A DNA stretch of 35,600 nucleotides from CAYNXB01 sp964401045 (GTDB lineage: Bacteria; Pseudomonadota; Alphaproteobacteria; Sphingomonadales; Sphingomonadaceae): NCBI GenBank assembly GCA_964401045.1, contig CAYNXB010000022.1:1-35600 (forward strand), read 5' to 3'. Positions 1 through 8,298 of this stretch are shown here, one piece after another. Below the pieces are notes generated by a model. It was not told the DNA's origin. It searched no databases and worked only from the letters and a program-made list of their open reading frames with translations. Position 1 is the stretch's first letter, and the number at the start of each line of letters is the position of its first letter. The position numbers were made by a program, and so were the translations under genes.

Positions 1-1106
1 AACGAGGCGCCGTCGGCCAGCAGGATGCGGTTGCCCGCCTGGTCCGCGGCGGTGCCAAGGGCCTGGTTGCCGCTGGCGCTGGCCGTGATCGCATTGCCGC
101 TGACCGTAAGGCTGCCACGCAACTCGGCATCGTCATCGGTATGGTCGCCGTCGGCGGCGATCGTTGCGATGATCGCGGAATCGACGTTGCTGGCGACGAT
201 GCTCGAGGCGGCCTCGGGCGAGGAATTGATCTGCCCGTTGGTGACCACCGCGGAGCCGTTCAGCGTTGCGGCGCCCCCGGGCCGGACGTGGATCGTCGAA
301 TTCGAGGTGTTGCCCGATACCGTCGCCGCGATCGTGTTGTCCTCGAGAGCGGGAGAGGCGACGATGGAGGCGTCGTCCTCATCATTGAGAATGCTCAACC
401 GGATGTCGTTGTCGGTGGCGGTCGCGGTGTTCGAGATGGCGCCCGACTGAACCTGCACCGTACTCGCCACGAGGCTGCCGGCGGCGTTGATCCAATCCGC
501 GAGCGAAAGCTCGTTGGCGGTAAGGGCAGACGAGCCGCCGGTCTCCGAAGCGTAGTCGGGGAGGATCGCACCATGGAGCAATGTGCTGCCGCTGTTGCCG
601 CTGGCGGTTGCCGCAATGCTGTTGCCGGTGACGCCGACAGTGCCGAGCGGGAAGTCCGCCTGCAGCGCGGCGATCTCGTCATCCGTCACCGATCCCGAGA
701 CGGCACCGGTGTTGATCGAGAAGCCGAGCGTGGCCGCGCCGTCGCCCTCGCCAAGCGTCTCTGATGTGGGGATGACCGAGAGGTCGATCGTGTTGGTGAA
801 ATCGTTGCCGGTCGCGTTCGCCTTCATCGAATTGCTGTCGACCGTTGCCGAGACGGCTGAATCAGCGCCGGTGGCCTGGGACATGGTATCCGCGTCTTCG
901 ATCGAGGCGCTGGCCGCGCCCTCGTTCGATTGCGACGCGTTGATCACCGCGTGCGCATCGACCATGCCGGTCACGCTGGGCGGCACGATTTCAGGAACGA
1001 TCTGTGTTTCGCCTGCGTGCGCGCCTGCCGCAATCAATGTTGCGAGCGCAGCCGTACCGGCCCCGTTGAGAAGTGTTAAACGAATAATATTACGGTTGTT
1101 ATTCAT
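1..1106 (-). CDS. hfaD: HfaD-like holdfast anchor / repeat-rich surface protein, 3' end outside window
   Basis: Reading leftward from an ATG at 1106 the frame stays open to the window edge (368 codons, no stop), so only the N-terminal part is present. It starts with an export signal ending near residue 31 (AGAHA-GE). The rest is Ser/Thr/Ala/Asn-rich and low in aromatic residues, with a recurring motif of the type N-x-I-x-A-x-x-S-G-N near residues 92-101, 162-171, 257-266 and 338-347. In Caulobacter the order hfaA-hfaB-hfaD encodes the anchor that ties the polysaccharide holdfast to the cell pole, HfaD being a surface protein exported through the CsgG-like HfaB. The name rests mainly on this gene order and on the curli-like repeats, not on recognised HfaD residues. 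A 121-base AT-rich gap separates it from hfaB, so it may have its own promoter. A generic repeat adhesin is the alternative. Confidence 0.7.
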   Translation of the reverse strand, partial: MNNNRNIIRLTLLNGAGTAALATLIAAGAHAGETQIVPEIVPPSVTGMVDAHAVINASQSNEGAASASIEDADTMSQATGADSAVSATVDSNSMKANATGNDFTNTIDLSVIPTSETLGEGDGAATLGFSINTGAVSGSVTDDEIAALQADFPLGTVGVTGNSIAATASGNSGSTLLHGAILPDYASETGGSSALTANELSLADWINAAGSLVASTVQVQSGAISNTATATDNDIRLSILNDEDDASIVASPALEDNTIAATVSGNTSNSTIHVRPGGAATLNGSAVVTNGQINSSPEAASSIVASNVDSAIIATIAADGDHTDDDAELRGSLTVSGNAITASASGNQALGTAADQAGNRILLADGAS

Positions 1107-1227
1107 TGTTGTTTCCCATCCAAGATATAATACCAAGGCATTACGCCTAATAATGAACTTTATTCCGCGACAATTATTATTATTTTGCGATAGTATTAGG
1201 TAAAAATACGAACTCGCTGCTTGCCTA

Positions 1228-2565
1228 TCACCCGCCGATGCGGAGCTTGGCGATTTCCTGAAGGCCCGGCCCGTCGCGATGGACCGAAGTGTCGGCCGGG
1301 TCTGGCCTCCAGCTCGTCCTGATTGCCCCCGAGGCTATTCCCCGGCTCGCGAGAGCGGCGGTGATCACGGCGATGCGTCGATCGGTCAGCGCATCGCGCT
1401 TGCCGGGATCGAAATTCTCGGTGTCGCGGGCCACGATGACCACCTGGACTCCGCCATTCCTGGCGGCGGCCGCGATCTGATCGATCACCGCGAGCGCCGC
1501 TCCCCCGAGGTTGTCCGCGCCGAAATCGAATGCGACCTGCACCGCGTCGCCGGTCATCGTTGCGCCGATCGCTTCGGAACGGTTGATCGGCTGACCCGGC
1601 GCGACGGCGCCGTCCGGCCGGCTCTCGCCCGGATTTGCGACCTGCCGCAGCTCGATTGCCGGCGTCGGGATGAACCGTCCGCCATCGAGCTGGTTCATGC
1701 ACGGCTTGTAATCGACCTTGGTGACCCGCGACACGAGCCGGACCACGGCCTCTTCCAGGGCGGCCCGGACGCCAAGCTGGAGCGGCTCCTGTCCTTTCGC
1801 GCCGATGTTGATGTCGAACAGGTTCGAGCCGAAGAAGCGGAAGATGTTGAGGCCGACCTCGTAGCCGGTGAACTGCTTCGTCAGGCTCACGGTATCGACC
1901 ACCAGCAGCGTGCGCGTGTCGACGATCCGCAGGTCGATGCCGACCTGCTGGTTGTAGAGCCGCGCCTTCGCGCCGATCTGGTCGACACCGGCTTCGCCCC
2001 CGCCGGAGTTGATGTCGTAATTGAGTTCGGTGATCCCGCCGACGATGAAATAATCGGACTGACGGATCGTGCCGCCGAAATAGGGTAGCCAGGGCACTCG
2101 CTGCGCGCCGTCCGGCCCGCCAAGCTGGTGGGCATCGCCATCACCCAGCTGGCGCCGGTCGGTATAGGCCAGCTCCCGCTCGGCGATCGTGGGATCGAAC
2201 CGCTCGGCGACCTGGACCACGCCGCCCATCTTGCCGAGCGCGGAATAGACCATCAGCGCGCCGCCCTGGGTGATCGCGTTGCCTTCGTTGATCGAATACT
2301 TGCCGGTGTAGTCCTTGACCTCGCCCACGCTGATCACCGCGGGCCGGCGGCCGGCCGATGCGACGTGATCGGCGAAGCAGGCGATGACCCCTTCCATCGG
2401 GGTGACGTTGTCCCGCACTGCCGGGCCGAGCACGACCGGCACTTCGCCGGGCGCGACGCGCTGGGTTGCCGGGGTGGCGCAGGCGGCCACCATGGCGAGC
2501 AGCGGAAGCGGGGCGAGGACGCGGAGCGCGCGGACGCCGCGCCCGCTGGCGTTTTGCCGTTTCAT
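1228..2565 (-). CDS. hfaB: HfaB, CsgG-family outer-membrane secretion lipoprotein
   Basis: 445 residues. The N-terminus is a lipoprotein signal with lipobox MVAAC (Cys about 29). Residues about 55-295 show the CsgG/HfaB pattern: VISVGEVKDYTGKY, a YFIVGGITELNYDI strand, VGIDLRIVDTRTLLVVDTVSL and a conserved VRAALEEAVVRLV helix. CsgG proteins form nonameric outer-membrane pores that export curli or, as HfaB, the holdfast anchors HfaA and HfaD. After the CsgG part there is an extension of about 140 residues with an OmpA-like look (QVAFDFGADNLGG, then TDRRIAVITAALASRGI), which could bind the cell wall. It starts 22 bases after hfaA ends and precedes the repeat-rich gene. The assignment is firm at family level; the HfaB rather than CsgG label comes from the neighbours and the C-terminal extension. 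Confidence 0.85.
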   Translation of the reverse strand: MKRQNASGRGVRALRVLAPLPLLAMVAACATPATQRVAPGEVPVVLGPAVRDNVTPMEGVIACFADHVASAGRRPAVISVGEVKDYTGKYSINEGNAITQGGALMVYSALGKMGGVVQVAERFDPTIAERELAYTDRRQLGDGDAHQLGGPDGAQRVPWLPYFGGTIRQSDYFIVGGITELNYDINSGGGEAGVDQIGAKARLYNQQVGIDLRIVDTRTLLVVDTVSLTKQFTGYEVGLNIFRFFGSNLFDINIGAKGQEPLQLGVRAALEEAVVRLVSRVTKVDYKPCMNQLDGGRFIPTPAIELRQVANPGESRPDGAVAPGQPINRSEAIGATMTGDAVQVAFDFGADNLGGAALAVIDQIAAAARNGGVQVVIVARDTENFDPGKRDALTDRRIAVITAALASRGIASGAIRTSWRPDPADTSVHRDGPGLQEIAKLRIGG

Positions 2566-2587
2566 TGTTCTTCTCCCTCCCGGAGCG

Positions 2588-3112
2588 TCAGTTCAGCGCG
2601 CCGAACTGGCAGGCGGATGCGCCATCGACGCTGGCGTATTGGTCACCGCTGTTGGTCTGCTCGGAATTCAGCGCCTGGTCGGCCGACCCGTGGACACGGG
2701 TGTACGTGCCGCCGTCGATCGAGGAGCCGATCCGGCCGCTGTTGTCCTGATCGGTCTCGGCGCTGCCCGCGCCGGTGCCATCGACATGGGTGTGGTTGTC
2801 GTTGCCGGTCGCGGTGGCACTGCTGCCGGTGGTGGTCGGCGAATTGGCGATCGTGCTGTTGGTGCCCTGATTGCCCTGCGCCGTCGCGCTCACGTTGCAG
2901 TTGAACTGGCGCTCGATGTTGGTCGTGTAGATCGGCGCGGCGTAGTAGCCGCTCTTGCGCTTGCGGATCATGTCCTGGATGGCCGCCTGGTTGACCTTGT
3001 CGGCGGTGGTCTGGAACTGCCAGGCGACGTTTTCTCCGACATTGTTGGCCGATGCGGGGCCGGCGAGGAGGGCGAGCGAAAGCGCGCCCAGAATGGGCTT
3101 CGAAATAGTCAT
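2588..3112 (-). CDS. hfaA: HfaA, small curli-like holdfast anchor subunit
   Basis: I chose the ATG at 3112 (174 residues) over the in-frame ATG at 3154, because it places a standard signal peptide at the start (MTISKPILGALSLALLAG, cleavage after PASA). The mature protein begins with the HfaA-type segment WQFQTTADKVNQAAIQDMI and YYAAPIYTTNIERQFNCNV, then becomes Asn/Thr/Ser/Gly-rich (SATAQGNQGTNSTIANSPTT). Two Cys remain, one in FNCNV and one near the C-terminus (ASACQF). In Caulobacter HfaA is a small secreted protein that forms very stable multimers and anchors the holdfast together with HfaB and HfaD. It is the first gene of the hfaA-hfaB-hfaD unit. The promoter should lie in 3113-3386. Confidence 0.8.
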   Translation of the reverse strand: MTISKPILGALSLALLAGPASANNVGENVAWQFQTTADKVNQAAIQDMIRKRKSGYYAAPIYTTNIERQFNCNVSATAQGNQGTNSTIANSPTTTGSSATATGNDNHTHVDGTGAGSAETDQDNSGRIGSSIDGGTYTRVHGSADQALNSEQTNSGDQYASVDGASACQFGALN

Positions 3113-3386
3113 AACAACCCCACAGTTTACTCTGCGAAATCCGAATTCATTCATCCGCGAAGGCGGGTGAGCGAGTTGTTCGAATTAAGGCTGATTAACG
3201 AAGGGCGCCTGAATTGGCATTTAGTGGGAATACCTAGGGGCCGACATCCGCTAACTACTTGAAATCAGTCGTGCCGATATTTGAGGGAAATCCGGCGAGC
3301 ACGCAAAGGCGCGCGGCCGCGAACACTGCCGGCTATCGCCGGAGACGGGCTTGGATGCGAAGCGCCGCAGGCGCGTTCGAACTGCC

Positions 3387-3941
3387 TTATTTCTGCGGTT
3401 GCTTCGCCCGCAGGTCGGCCATCTGCTTCTGCCATTCGGCAGGCGAGGGCATGATGGTGCGGTCAGTGCGATGGAGGATTTTCCACGCGCCGTCTTCGCG
3501 GATAAACTCATCGTCGTAGATGCCGCTCAGCCGTGGGGTCGGCGTGCCGTTCTCGCCGCGCATGATCGTAAGCTGGCGCGAGTGGGCAGTGGCGCGGTCG
3601 CCGTTCAGCTCCACCTCCACATTCGAGACGATCCGGTAACTATCGGTGTTGACGCTACCGGGCTTCTGTTCGCCGTAGATGCCTACCAGCATCTGGCGGA
3701 TCTCGTCTCGCCCATGCTTGATCGTGGCGCCGTTCTGCCAGGTGCCGTCCCTGGCGAACAGCGCGACGTAGTTGTCGAAATCCCGCGCATCGAGGTGGAC
3801 GGCGTAATCGAGTATCACCTTCCGGATCGCCGCCTCGTCCTCGATCCGCTGTACGCGCTGCTCCAGTGCCGGCGATTGCGCCTGCGCCGGCAGCGACGGC
3901 GCCATCATCGCGGCGGCTGCCAGGACAAGGCGGTTTTTCAT
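3387..3941 (-). CDS. Secreted SnoaL/NTF2-like protein (A4)
   Basis: 184 residues with a clear signal peptide (cleavage after LPAQA). The mature part is one SnoaL_4-type domain: a helical start (EQRVQRIEDEAAIRKVILDY), the LDARDFDNYVALFARDGTW motif carrying the Asp found in scytalone dehydratase-like members, and the late strand DEFIREDGAWKILHR. Where the related proteins at 13192-13695 and 18550-19134 have NFHL, this one has SYRI, so the His expected in the pocket is replaced by Arg. It is the last gene of the exported SnoaL operon, 2 bases after the previous stop. The family includes polyketide cyclases, dehydratases and isomerases; the reaction here is unknown. Small G+C hairpins lie downstream (3362-3374 and further left) and may end the transcript. 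Confidence 0.88.
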   Translation of the reverse strand: MKNRLVLAAAAMMAPSLPAQAQSPALEQRVQRIEDEAAIRKVILDYAVHLDARDFDNYVALFARDGTWQNGATIKHGRDEIRQMLVGIYGEQKPGSVNTDSYRIVSNVEVELNGDRATAHSRQLTIMRGENGTPTPRLSGIYDDEFIREDGAWKILHRTDRTIMPSPAEWQKQMADLRAKQPQK

Positions 3942-3943
3942 CC

Positions 3944-4741
3944 TCAGTTCCGCGGCGGTTCGGCGATTGGCTGCGTGCCATCGGCGGTGCGCGCGGTGGT
4001 GAGGTTCTTCTGCTGCTCCGGCGTCCCCGGCGGGGCGGCGTAAGCACCCACTTCGCCTTTATCGGGCACCAGAGCCTTGCCGGTGACGGGGTTCGGGTAG
4101 TGGAACGGGATGATGTAGTACGCCGGGTAGGTCAGGTAGACGACCGACGGCGGCAGGTCCGGCGGCGGGTCGAACTTGTCGGGCCAGGTGTTGTTGAGGG
4201 CCCATTTCCCCCAGCCGTCCCAGTTGGTGTACATCGTGAATGGACCGGTGAGGCGGCTGATCCGCCACTTGCCGTCGGCGCCCTTCTTGTATTCGTTCTC
4301 GTAGAGCGGAAGGCCCCAGCCGCCCAGGCTCATCACGAACGCGCGGCTGCGGATCCACCCGGTCTTGCCATCGGGCGAGACGTCGGGGATCGGCTCGAAC
4401 TGCATGTGGTTGGCGAGCATGCCTTCCTTCACGCCGTCCTTGCCGAACGCGGTCTGCATGTATTCGAGCACCCGGGCCTTGCCGGTGAAGATGCCCTTGC
4501 CGCCGATCTCCAGCGTCGCGTCGTCGGTGAACAGGTCGGCGAGTGGCAGCCACTGGCTCTTATCGACGAAGTAGCCGTAGGTGCGCTGGACACGCTCGAT
4601 CTGGTTCATGTCCTCCAGCCGAGTGATGCGCGCGTCGAGCGCATCGAGCTTTTCGGACGCGGTCTGGCCAAAGGCAGGCGTGGCGGAGGCGACGAGTGAC
4701 GCCGCGATGACGGCGAACGATGCTGTGCGGAGCCGGGTCAT
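3944..4741 (-). CDS. Secreted SnoaL-like protein with C-terminal HYPNPVTGK tail (A3)
   Basis: I take the ATG at 4741, which gives 265 residues with a signal peptide ending at PAFG-Q; the frame is open further upstream but that part is antisense-like and Arg-rich. The domain has RVQRTYGYFVDKSQW (Asp of the D-x3-W motif), ATLEIGGKGIF, LANHMQFEP (pocket His present), a strand ending in GKWRISRLTGPFTMYTNW and a tail with PPDLPPSVVYLTYP and HYPNPVTGKAL. After that comes a Pro/Ala/Thr-rich end of about 40 residues. The start overlaps the stop of the previous gene as TGATG, which implies translational coupling. Its closest relative in the window is the second half of the fused protein at 11212-12549, which shares even the FTMYT and VIYLTYP segments. 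Periplasmic enzyme or binding protein; reaction unknown. Confidence 0.88.
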   Translation of the reverse strand: MTRLRTASFAVIAASLVASATPAFGQTASEKLDALDARITRLEDMNQIERVQRTYGYFVDKSQWLPLADLFTDDATLEIGGKGIFTGKARVLEYMQTAFGKDGVKEGMLANHMQFEPIPDVSPDGKTGWIRSRAFVMSLGGWGLPLYENEYKKGADGKWRISRLTGPFTMYTNWDGWGKWALNNTWPDKFDPPPDLPPSVVYLTYPAYYIIPFHYPNPVTGKALVPDKGEVGAYAAPPGTPEQQKNLTTARTADGTQPIAEPPRN

Positions 4742-5481
4742 CACTTGTCCTTCAGCTCGACCGGAGCGCGCCCGACGACATCGTCGCCCGCGACCGGCAG
4801 GTTGGTGAGCGGCTTGCCCGTGACCGGGTGTTTGAAGCTGAACGGCGGCAGGTAGGCCCCGGGCAAGGCGCGGTAGACCTCTGTCGGCGGCGCATCGGGC
4901 GGGAATAGCGCGCTCTGCCCTTCCATCGGCAGCAGCGACTTGGCCCAGCCCTTGTCGTAATCGGTCTTGGCGGTGAGGTAGAAGTGCAGCCTGGAGATCT
5001 TCCAGACGCCGCCTTCCTTCACATAAGCGTTCTCGTAGATGCCCACTGCCCATTCGCCGGTCGTGCCGGGCGCGGACAACATGATCGGGCCTTGCCAACG
5101 CGCGGTGGCCGTCTTCCCGTCCTCGGCGACGATGGTCACATTCTGCAACATCATGTGATTGTTGAGATGTCCGGCGGCGAGGCCCTGCGGCCCGAACAGC
5201 AGCATCGCCCGCTGGATGCGCGCCGGGCCGACGTAGACGCCGCGCTGCTCGTATTCGAACGTCCCGTTGCGTGCGAACAGCGACGCCGCCTGGTCCCACA
5301 GGCCCTTGTCGAAATAGAAGCCGAACGTCGCCTGAAGGTTCTCCACGTCCGCCTGGTCCTCGAGCAGGTCCACGCGGTGTTTGTAGGTGGCGAGGCGCTC
5401 CTGATCGGTCGCGGCCTGCGCGGGCGCGGCGGCAGCGAGGAACGCGGCGCCCGCCAGCATGAGGGCAATCTTCCGGGCCAT
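4741..5481 (-). CDS. Secreted SnoaL-like protein (A2)
   Basis: 246 residues from the ATG at 5481; a GTG one codon earlier is possible, but the ATG repeats the TGATG overlap used at the next junction. Signal peptide MARKIALMLAGAAFLAAAAPAQA. The domain runs NLQATFGFYFDKGLWDQAASLF, GVYVGPARIQRAMLLFGPQG, LNNHMMLQNVTIVAEDGKTA, then YENAYVKEGGVWKISRLHFY and the tail PPDAPPTEVYRALPGAYLPP followed by HPVTGKPL. It matches the first half of the fused protein at 11212-12549 closely, including the YDKGW and PPTEVY segments. The pocket His (NNHM) and the Asp of DKGLW are kept. It is the third gene of the SMP-30/SnoaL operon, translationally coupled on both sides. Function unknown; periplasmic by its signal peptide. 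Confidence 0.88.
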   Translation of the reverse strand: MARKIALMLAGAAFLAAAAPAQAATDQERLATYKHRVDLLEDQADVENLQATFGFYFDKGLWDQAASLFARNGTFEYEQRGVYVGPARIQRAMLLFGPQGLAAGHLNNHMMLQNVTIVAEDGKTATARWQGPIMLSAPGTTGEWAVGIYENAYVKEGGVWKISRLHFYLTAKTDYDKGWAKSLLPMEGQSALFPPDAPPTEVYRALPGAYLPPFSFKHPVTGKPLTNLPVAGDDVVGRAPVELKDK

Positions 5482-6188
5482 CACTTGGCTCCCTTCACGG
5501 CTTGCCCGGTCACCGGGTTGGGCGCCTGGAACGCGGGGATCTGCACCGCCGGGAACGGCTGATACTTCACGCTCGGCGGCCGATCGGGCGGGAATTCCTT
5601 CGACGTTTCGGACTGCACCAGCCCTTCACCGGGCTTCAGACGCGCCCAGCCCTTCTCGAGGGGGGCGACGAAGTTGACGTAGAGGTGCAGCGACTTGATC
5701 CGCCAGATCCCGTCGGCGCCCTTCTGGTACGTGTTCTCGTAGACGCCGTCGCGCCATTCGGCGTGCTTCTTGAACTGGCCGAGCATGCCGAGGTCACGCC
5801 AGCGCGCGGTCGCGGTGCGGCCGTCGTCGGCCACGTCGATCGCCGGCTGCAGCGTCACCCATTCGTTGAGCTGGCCGTAGATCAGCCCTTCCTGCCCGCC
5901 GTGAAGGCGCTTGAGGTATTCGCGGATACGCGCCTTGCCCGCGTAGACGCCGTCGACCCCGACCTCGATCGTGCCGTCGTCGGCGAACAGGTCGGACGCA
6001 TCGCCCCACAAGCCGCGATCGACGTAGTAGCCGAATGCGCGTTGCAGCTTCTTCACCGCGCGGATGCCTTCGAGTTTCTCGACCCGCTGGGTGAGCGCAT
6101 CGATCTCGCGATCGATCGGGGTAGATTGGGCCTGCGCGGTGCCGGACAGCAGCGCGAGCGCGAGCACGGTTACAAGTGTCCGTTTCAT
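5481..6188 (-). CDS. Secreted SnoaL-like protein (A1)
   Basis: 235 residues from the ATG at 6188, which overlaps the stop of the SMP-30-like gene by 4 bases (ATGA). Signal peptide MKRTLVTVLALALLSGTAQAQ. Domain: KLQRAFGYYVDRGLWGDASD, DGVYAGKARIREYL, LNEWVTLQPAIDVADDGRTA, YENTYQKGADGIWRIKSLHL, and a tail with FPPDRPPSVKYQPFP and PNPVTGQAV. It pairs with the cytoplasmic protein at 12546-13202 (shared segments such as NFVAP and PPDRPPS). Unlike that protein it has Trp (NEWV) where the scytalone-dehydratase-like His is expected and Arg where the second His would be, so it may have lost the usual catalysis or act as a binding or partner subunit. That interpretation is an inference. Confidence 0.88.
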   Translation of the reverse strand: MKRTLVTVLALALLSGTAQAQSTPIDREIDALTQRVEKLEGIRAVKKLQRAFGYYVDRGLWGDASDLFADDGTIEVGVDGVYAGKARIREYLKRLHGGQEGLIYGQLNEWVTLQPAIDVADDGRTATARWRDLGMLGQFKKHAEWRDGVYENTYQKGADGIWRIKSLHLYVNFVAPLEKGWARLKPGEGLVQSETSKEFPPDRPPSVKYQPFPAVQIPAFQAPNPVTGQAVKGAK

Positions 6189-7168
6189 GGAATCTCCGGC
6201 AGCTGGAAGGCCCGGATGACGAACGGGCCGGGGTCCTTGTCCCGCATCGCGGGATCGACGAGGTACTGGATCTTGCCCTCGGTGGCGTACCCGATGTCGC
6301 CGACGTGCGTGACGCCGGGCGACGAGGCGAGGCGGGTTCTTATCGGGTAGATCGTGGCGCTGTCCCCGTCGATGTCGACGTAGGTCACGCGGTTGCCGGC
6401 CCCTTCCGCCTGGAGGAAGCGGTTCCGGGAGAGCAGGCGCAATCCGTCGGGGCCATTTATCGGCTCGGACAGCGATAGCGTCGTCAACCCGGCGTAAGCG
6501 CCGTCGGCGCCGCGTTCGACCCGCTGGATCAGGTTCTTGCGGACGTTGTTGATGTAGAGCGTGCCGTCGCCGGCGAAGGCGAGCCCGTCTATGCCGACGA
6601 GATTTTCGCCGGCGGCGAACTCCCTCAGCAGGGTTGTACCGGGAGCGAGTACGAGAATACGGCCCCCTGCGGTGTCGCTGGCATAGACGGTGCCGTTTGC
6701 TGCGATCGCGATGTCGTTGCAGGCGGCCGGGCCATCGCCCGGGAACGGGTAGGTCGCCTTCAACTGACCGGTGGCCAGATCGAAGGTTTTGAGGCTCGAT
6801 TTCGCGTCTGCGGGCGGCGGCCCGCCGAACGGCGGATTGTTGCACACCCACAGCGAGCCGCTCTTTTCGTCCGCCAGCACGCCGAACAGCGAGGTCAGCC
6901 CGTTGGCCGCGTCCGGTTTGATCCACGCGGGCGCGACGTCGCCGCCGGTCGTCGCGCGATAGATCGTGCCATCGATGCTGCCGACGTAGATGTTGCCCTT
7001 GGCATCGGCGGTGATGCTTTCGGGAAACACGCGGCTGCCGCCAATGGCGATGTCGCGCGGTTCGGGCGAGGCGACTTGCGAGGCACAGCCGGCAAGAAGG
7101 GCAAGCGCGGCACATCCGGCGCTCACGCGCGGTAGCGAAACGATGCTCTCCCGTGCTGCTCGCCTCAC
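6185..7168 (-). CDS. SMP-30/gluconolactonase-like beta-propeller lipoprotein
   Basis: A beta-propeller with repeated blades of the type FPESITADAKGNIYVGS, CNDIAIAANGTVYASDTAGG and GIDGLAFAGDGTLYINN, as in SMP-30/gluconolactonase/NHL-like proteins, many of which are metal-dependent lactonases. I use a GTG at 7168 (327 residues): it puts a proper lipoprotein signal at the start (RRAAR, then LALLAGC with Cys 28) and has an AGGA ribosome site. An ATG at 7216 is the alternative but leaves an over-long N-region. It is the first gene of the operon with A1-A4, overlapping A1 by 4 bases, so a lipid-anchored lactonase or ligand-binding protein probably acts on the same compound. Catalytic residues were not mapped, so enzyme activity is uncertain. 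Confidence 0.8.
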   Translation of the reverse strand: MRRAARESIVSLPRVSAGCAALALLAGCASQVASPEPRDIAIGGSRVFPESITADAKGNIYVGSIDGTIYRATTGGDVAPAWIKPDAANGLTSLFGVLADEKSGSLWVCNNPPFGGPPPADAKSSLKTFDLATGQLKATYPFPGDGPAACNDIAIAANGTVYASDTAGGRILVLAPGTTLLREFAAGENLVGIDGLAFAGDGTLYINNVRKNLIQRVERGADGAYAGLTTLSLSEPINGPDGLRLLSRNRFLQAEGAGNRVTYVDIDGDSATIYPIRTRLASSPGVTHVGDIGYATEGKIQYLVDPAMRDKDPGPFVIRAFQLPEIP

Positions 7169-7203
7169 CAGTCCTGTCCCGTCGAAGTGCCGGCTTGGTG
7201 CCG

Positions 7204-7209
7204 GTTTAG
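7204..7209. promoter_or_regulatory. GTTTAG half-site before the SMP-30/SnoaL operon
   Basis: A GTTTAG hexamer (inside GGTTTAGTGG) lies just upstream of the start chosen for the SMP-30-like gene. It is the leftmost of a family of GTTTAG/CTAAAC sites in noncoding DNA of this locus. The single copy is weak evidence on its own; the call depends on the other sites. If the ATG at 7216 is the true start, this site would fall in the coding region. Confidence 0.35.
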
Positions 7210-7290
7210 TGGCCATGATAGGATGCTGGACCCGCCTGAAAAGGGCAAGCTGTAGACCTAGCTGGAACGGTGGCTTGACCGAGCGAGCCT

Positions 7291-8256
7291 TCAGTTCAGG
7301 CGCCACTGGCCCGGGGTCACCGTAAAGCGCCGCTTGAACGCGCGGGTGAAATGCGCGGCATCCTCGAACCCGTTTGCGAATGCGATCTGCGCGATCGAGC
7401 GGTCTGACCGGTGCGGATCGCGCAAGTCGGAGGCCGCCTGTTCAAGACGTCGGCTCCACAGATGGCTCGCGATCGAATGCCCGAACGCGTCGTGCATCAA
7501 TTGATCCAGGCGGCGGCGGCTGATCCGCTGGTCCTTGGACACCGCTTCCGCTGTCAGGCCGGAAACGGAAAGGTTCACTTCGATGTATTCGAGCGCCCGC
7601 TGTACCCGCCAATGGGTGAGCGCAGGAACCTTGGCGACCGGACCCGCGACGCCGAGCATCTGGATGATGCCGTTGAGCATGGCGCTGCGCTGCAACTCCC
7701 CAAGATGGTCTGCATCGTGCGACAGCCGCAGCAGGAGATCGCCCACCAGTCCGGTGCCCCTGTCCGACGCAGGCAGGATGCTCGCGCACAGGCGCTCAAA
7801 GTGCGGATAGCGGCTCAGCACCGCGACGCGCGGAAGGCGCGCGATGACGAAGCCGGTCACGTCTTCGGCGACGAGGCGGAAGGCCTTGGTTTCGTCGATC
7901 ATACACAAGTCGCCTTCGCCCAGCAGGCAGGCCTGGCCGCCCTGGCTCACGAGCGTGCTGCCCTTGAACTGCACCATTAGCGAGAAGTGCGGTGTGGCGG
8001 CCTTTTCACCGTCGCTGGGGGGCCGATAGCCCACCTCCGCCGGCGCGGACTGGATGCGGAAAAGCTGGCCGACCCCCATCTGCACCCGGCGCAAGGACCC
8101 CGCCGCGAGGCCGCTGCCGGCCAGCTTGACCGACAGGCCACGGAAATTGTCGCGCACCGCCGTGTTCCAGAGAAGCTCGCGCTGCCCCTGCTCGACGTTG
8201 CTGAGGTCGATTTGCGGAGGCGACAGGCGGCCTCTCCACTCTTCCAGTTGCGGCAA
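7291..8256 (-). CDS. AraC-family transcriptional regulator
   Basis: 321 residues. The N-terminal about 200 residues form an AraC-binding-like sensor domain (FSLMVQFKGSTLVSQGGQAC followed by a GEGDLCMID turn). The C-terminal about 100 residues are the double helix-turn-helix: RVQRALEYIEVNL, a first HTH with QRISRRRLDQLMHDAFG, and the AraC signature IAQIAFANGFEDAAHFTRAF ending in TPGQWR. The start is a TTG with a strong GGAGGAG site a few bases upstream; no better in-frame ATG is seen. The preceding gap contains two CTAAAC elements, so it may regulate itself. It lies between the two SnoaL operons on the same strand, which makes it a good candidate regulator of both. The ligand is unknown. Confidence 0.92.
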   Translation of the reverse strand: MPQLEEWRGRLSPPQIDLSNVEQGQRELLWNTAVRDNFRGLSVKLAGSGLAAGSLRRVQMGVGQLFRIQSAPAEVGYRPPSDGEKAATPHFSLMVQFKGSTLVSQGGQACLLGEGDLCMIDETKAFRLVAEDVTGFVIARLPRVAVLSRYPHFERLCASILPASDRGTGLVGDLLLRLSHDADHLGELQRSAMLNGIIQMLGVAGPVAKVPALTHWRVQRALEYIEVNLSVSGLTAEAVSKDQRISRRRLDQLMHDAFGHSIASHLWSRRLEQAASDLRDPHRSDRSIAQIAFANGFEDAAHFTRAFKRRFTVTPGQWRLN

Positions 8257-8298
8257 CCCCTCTCCTCCAGATCGGTCAACGCCCAGTTATCGGCGTGG

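Noticed and set aside
1..1106. Repeats in the left-edge gene as a CRISPR array or a DNA tandem repeat
   Set aside because: The repetition is at protein level, degenerate and spaced about 70-95 codons apart; the DNA shows no regular identical units.
3185..3198. TTAA-N6-TTAA upstream of hfaA, resembling a CtrA cell-cycle site
   Set aside because: The CtrA consensus has a 7-base spacer; here it is 6, and short TTAA pairs arise easily in this AT-rich gap. It might be worth a look if the spacing rule is relaxed.
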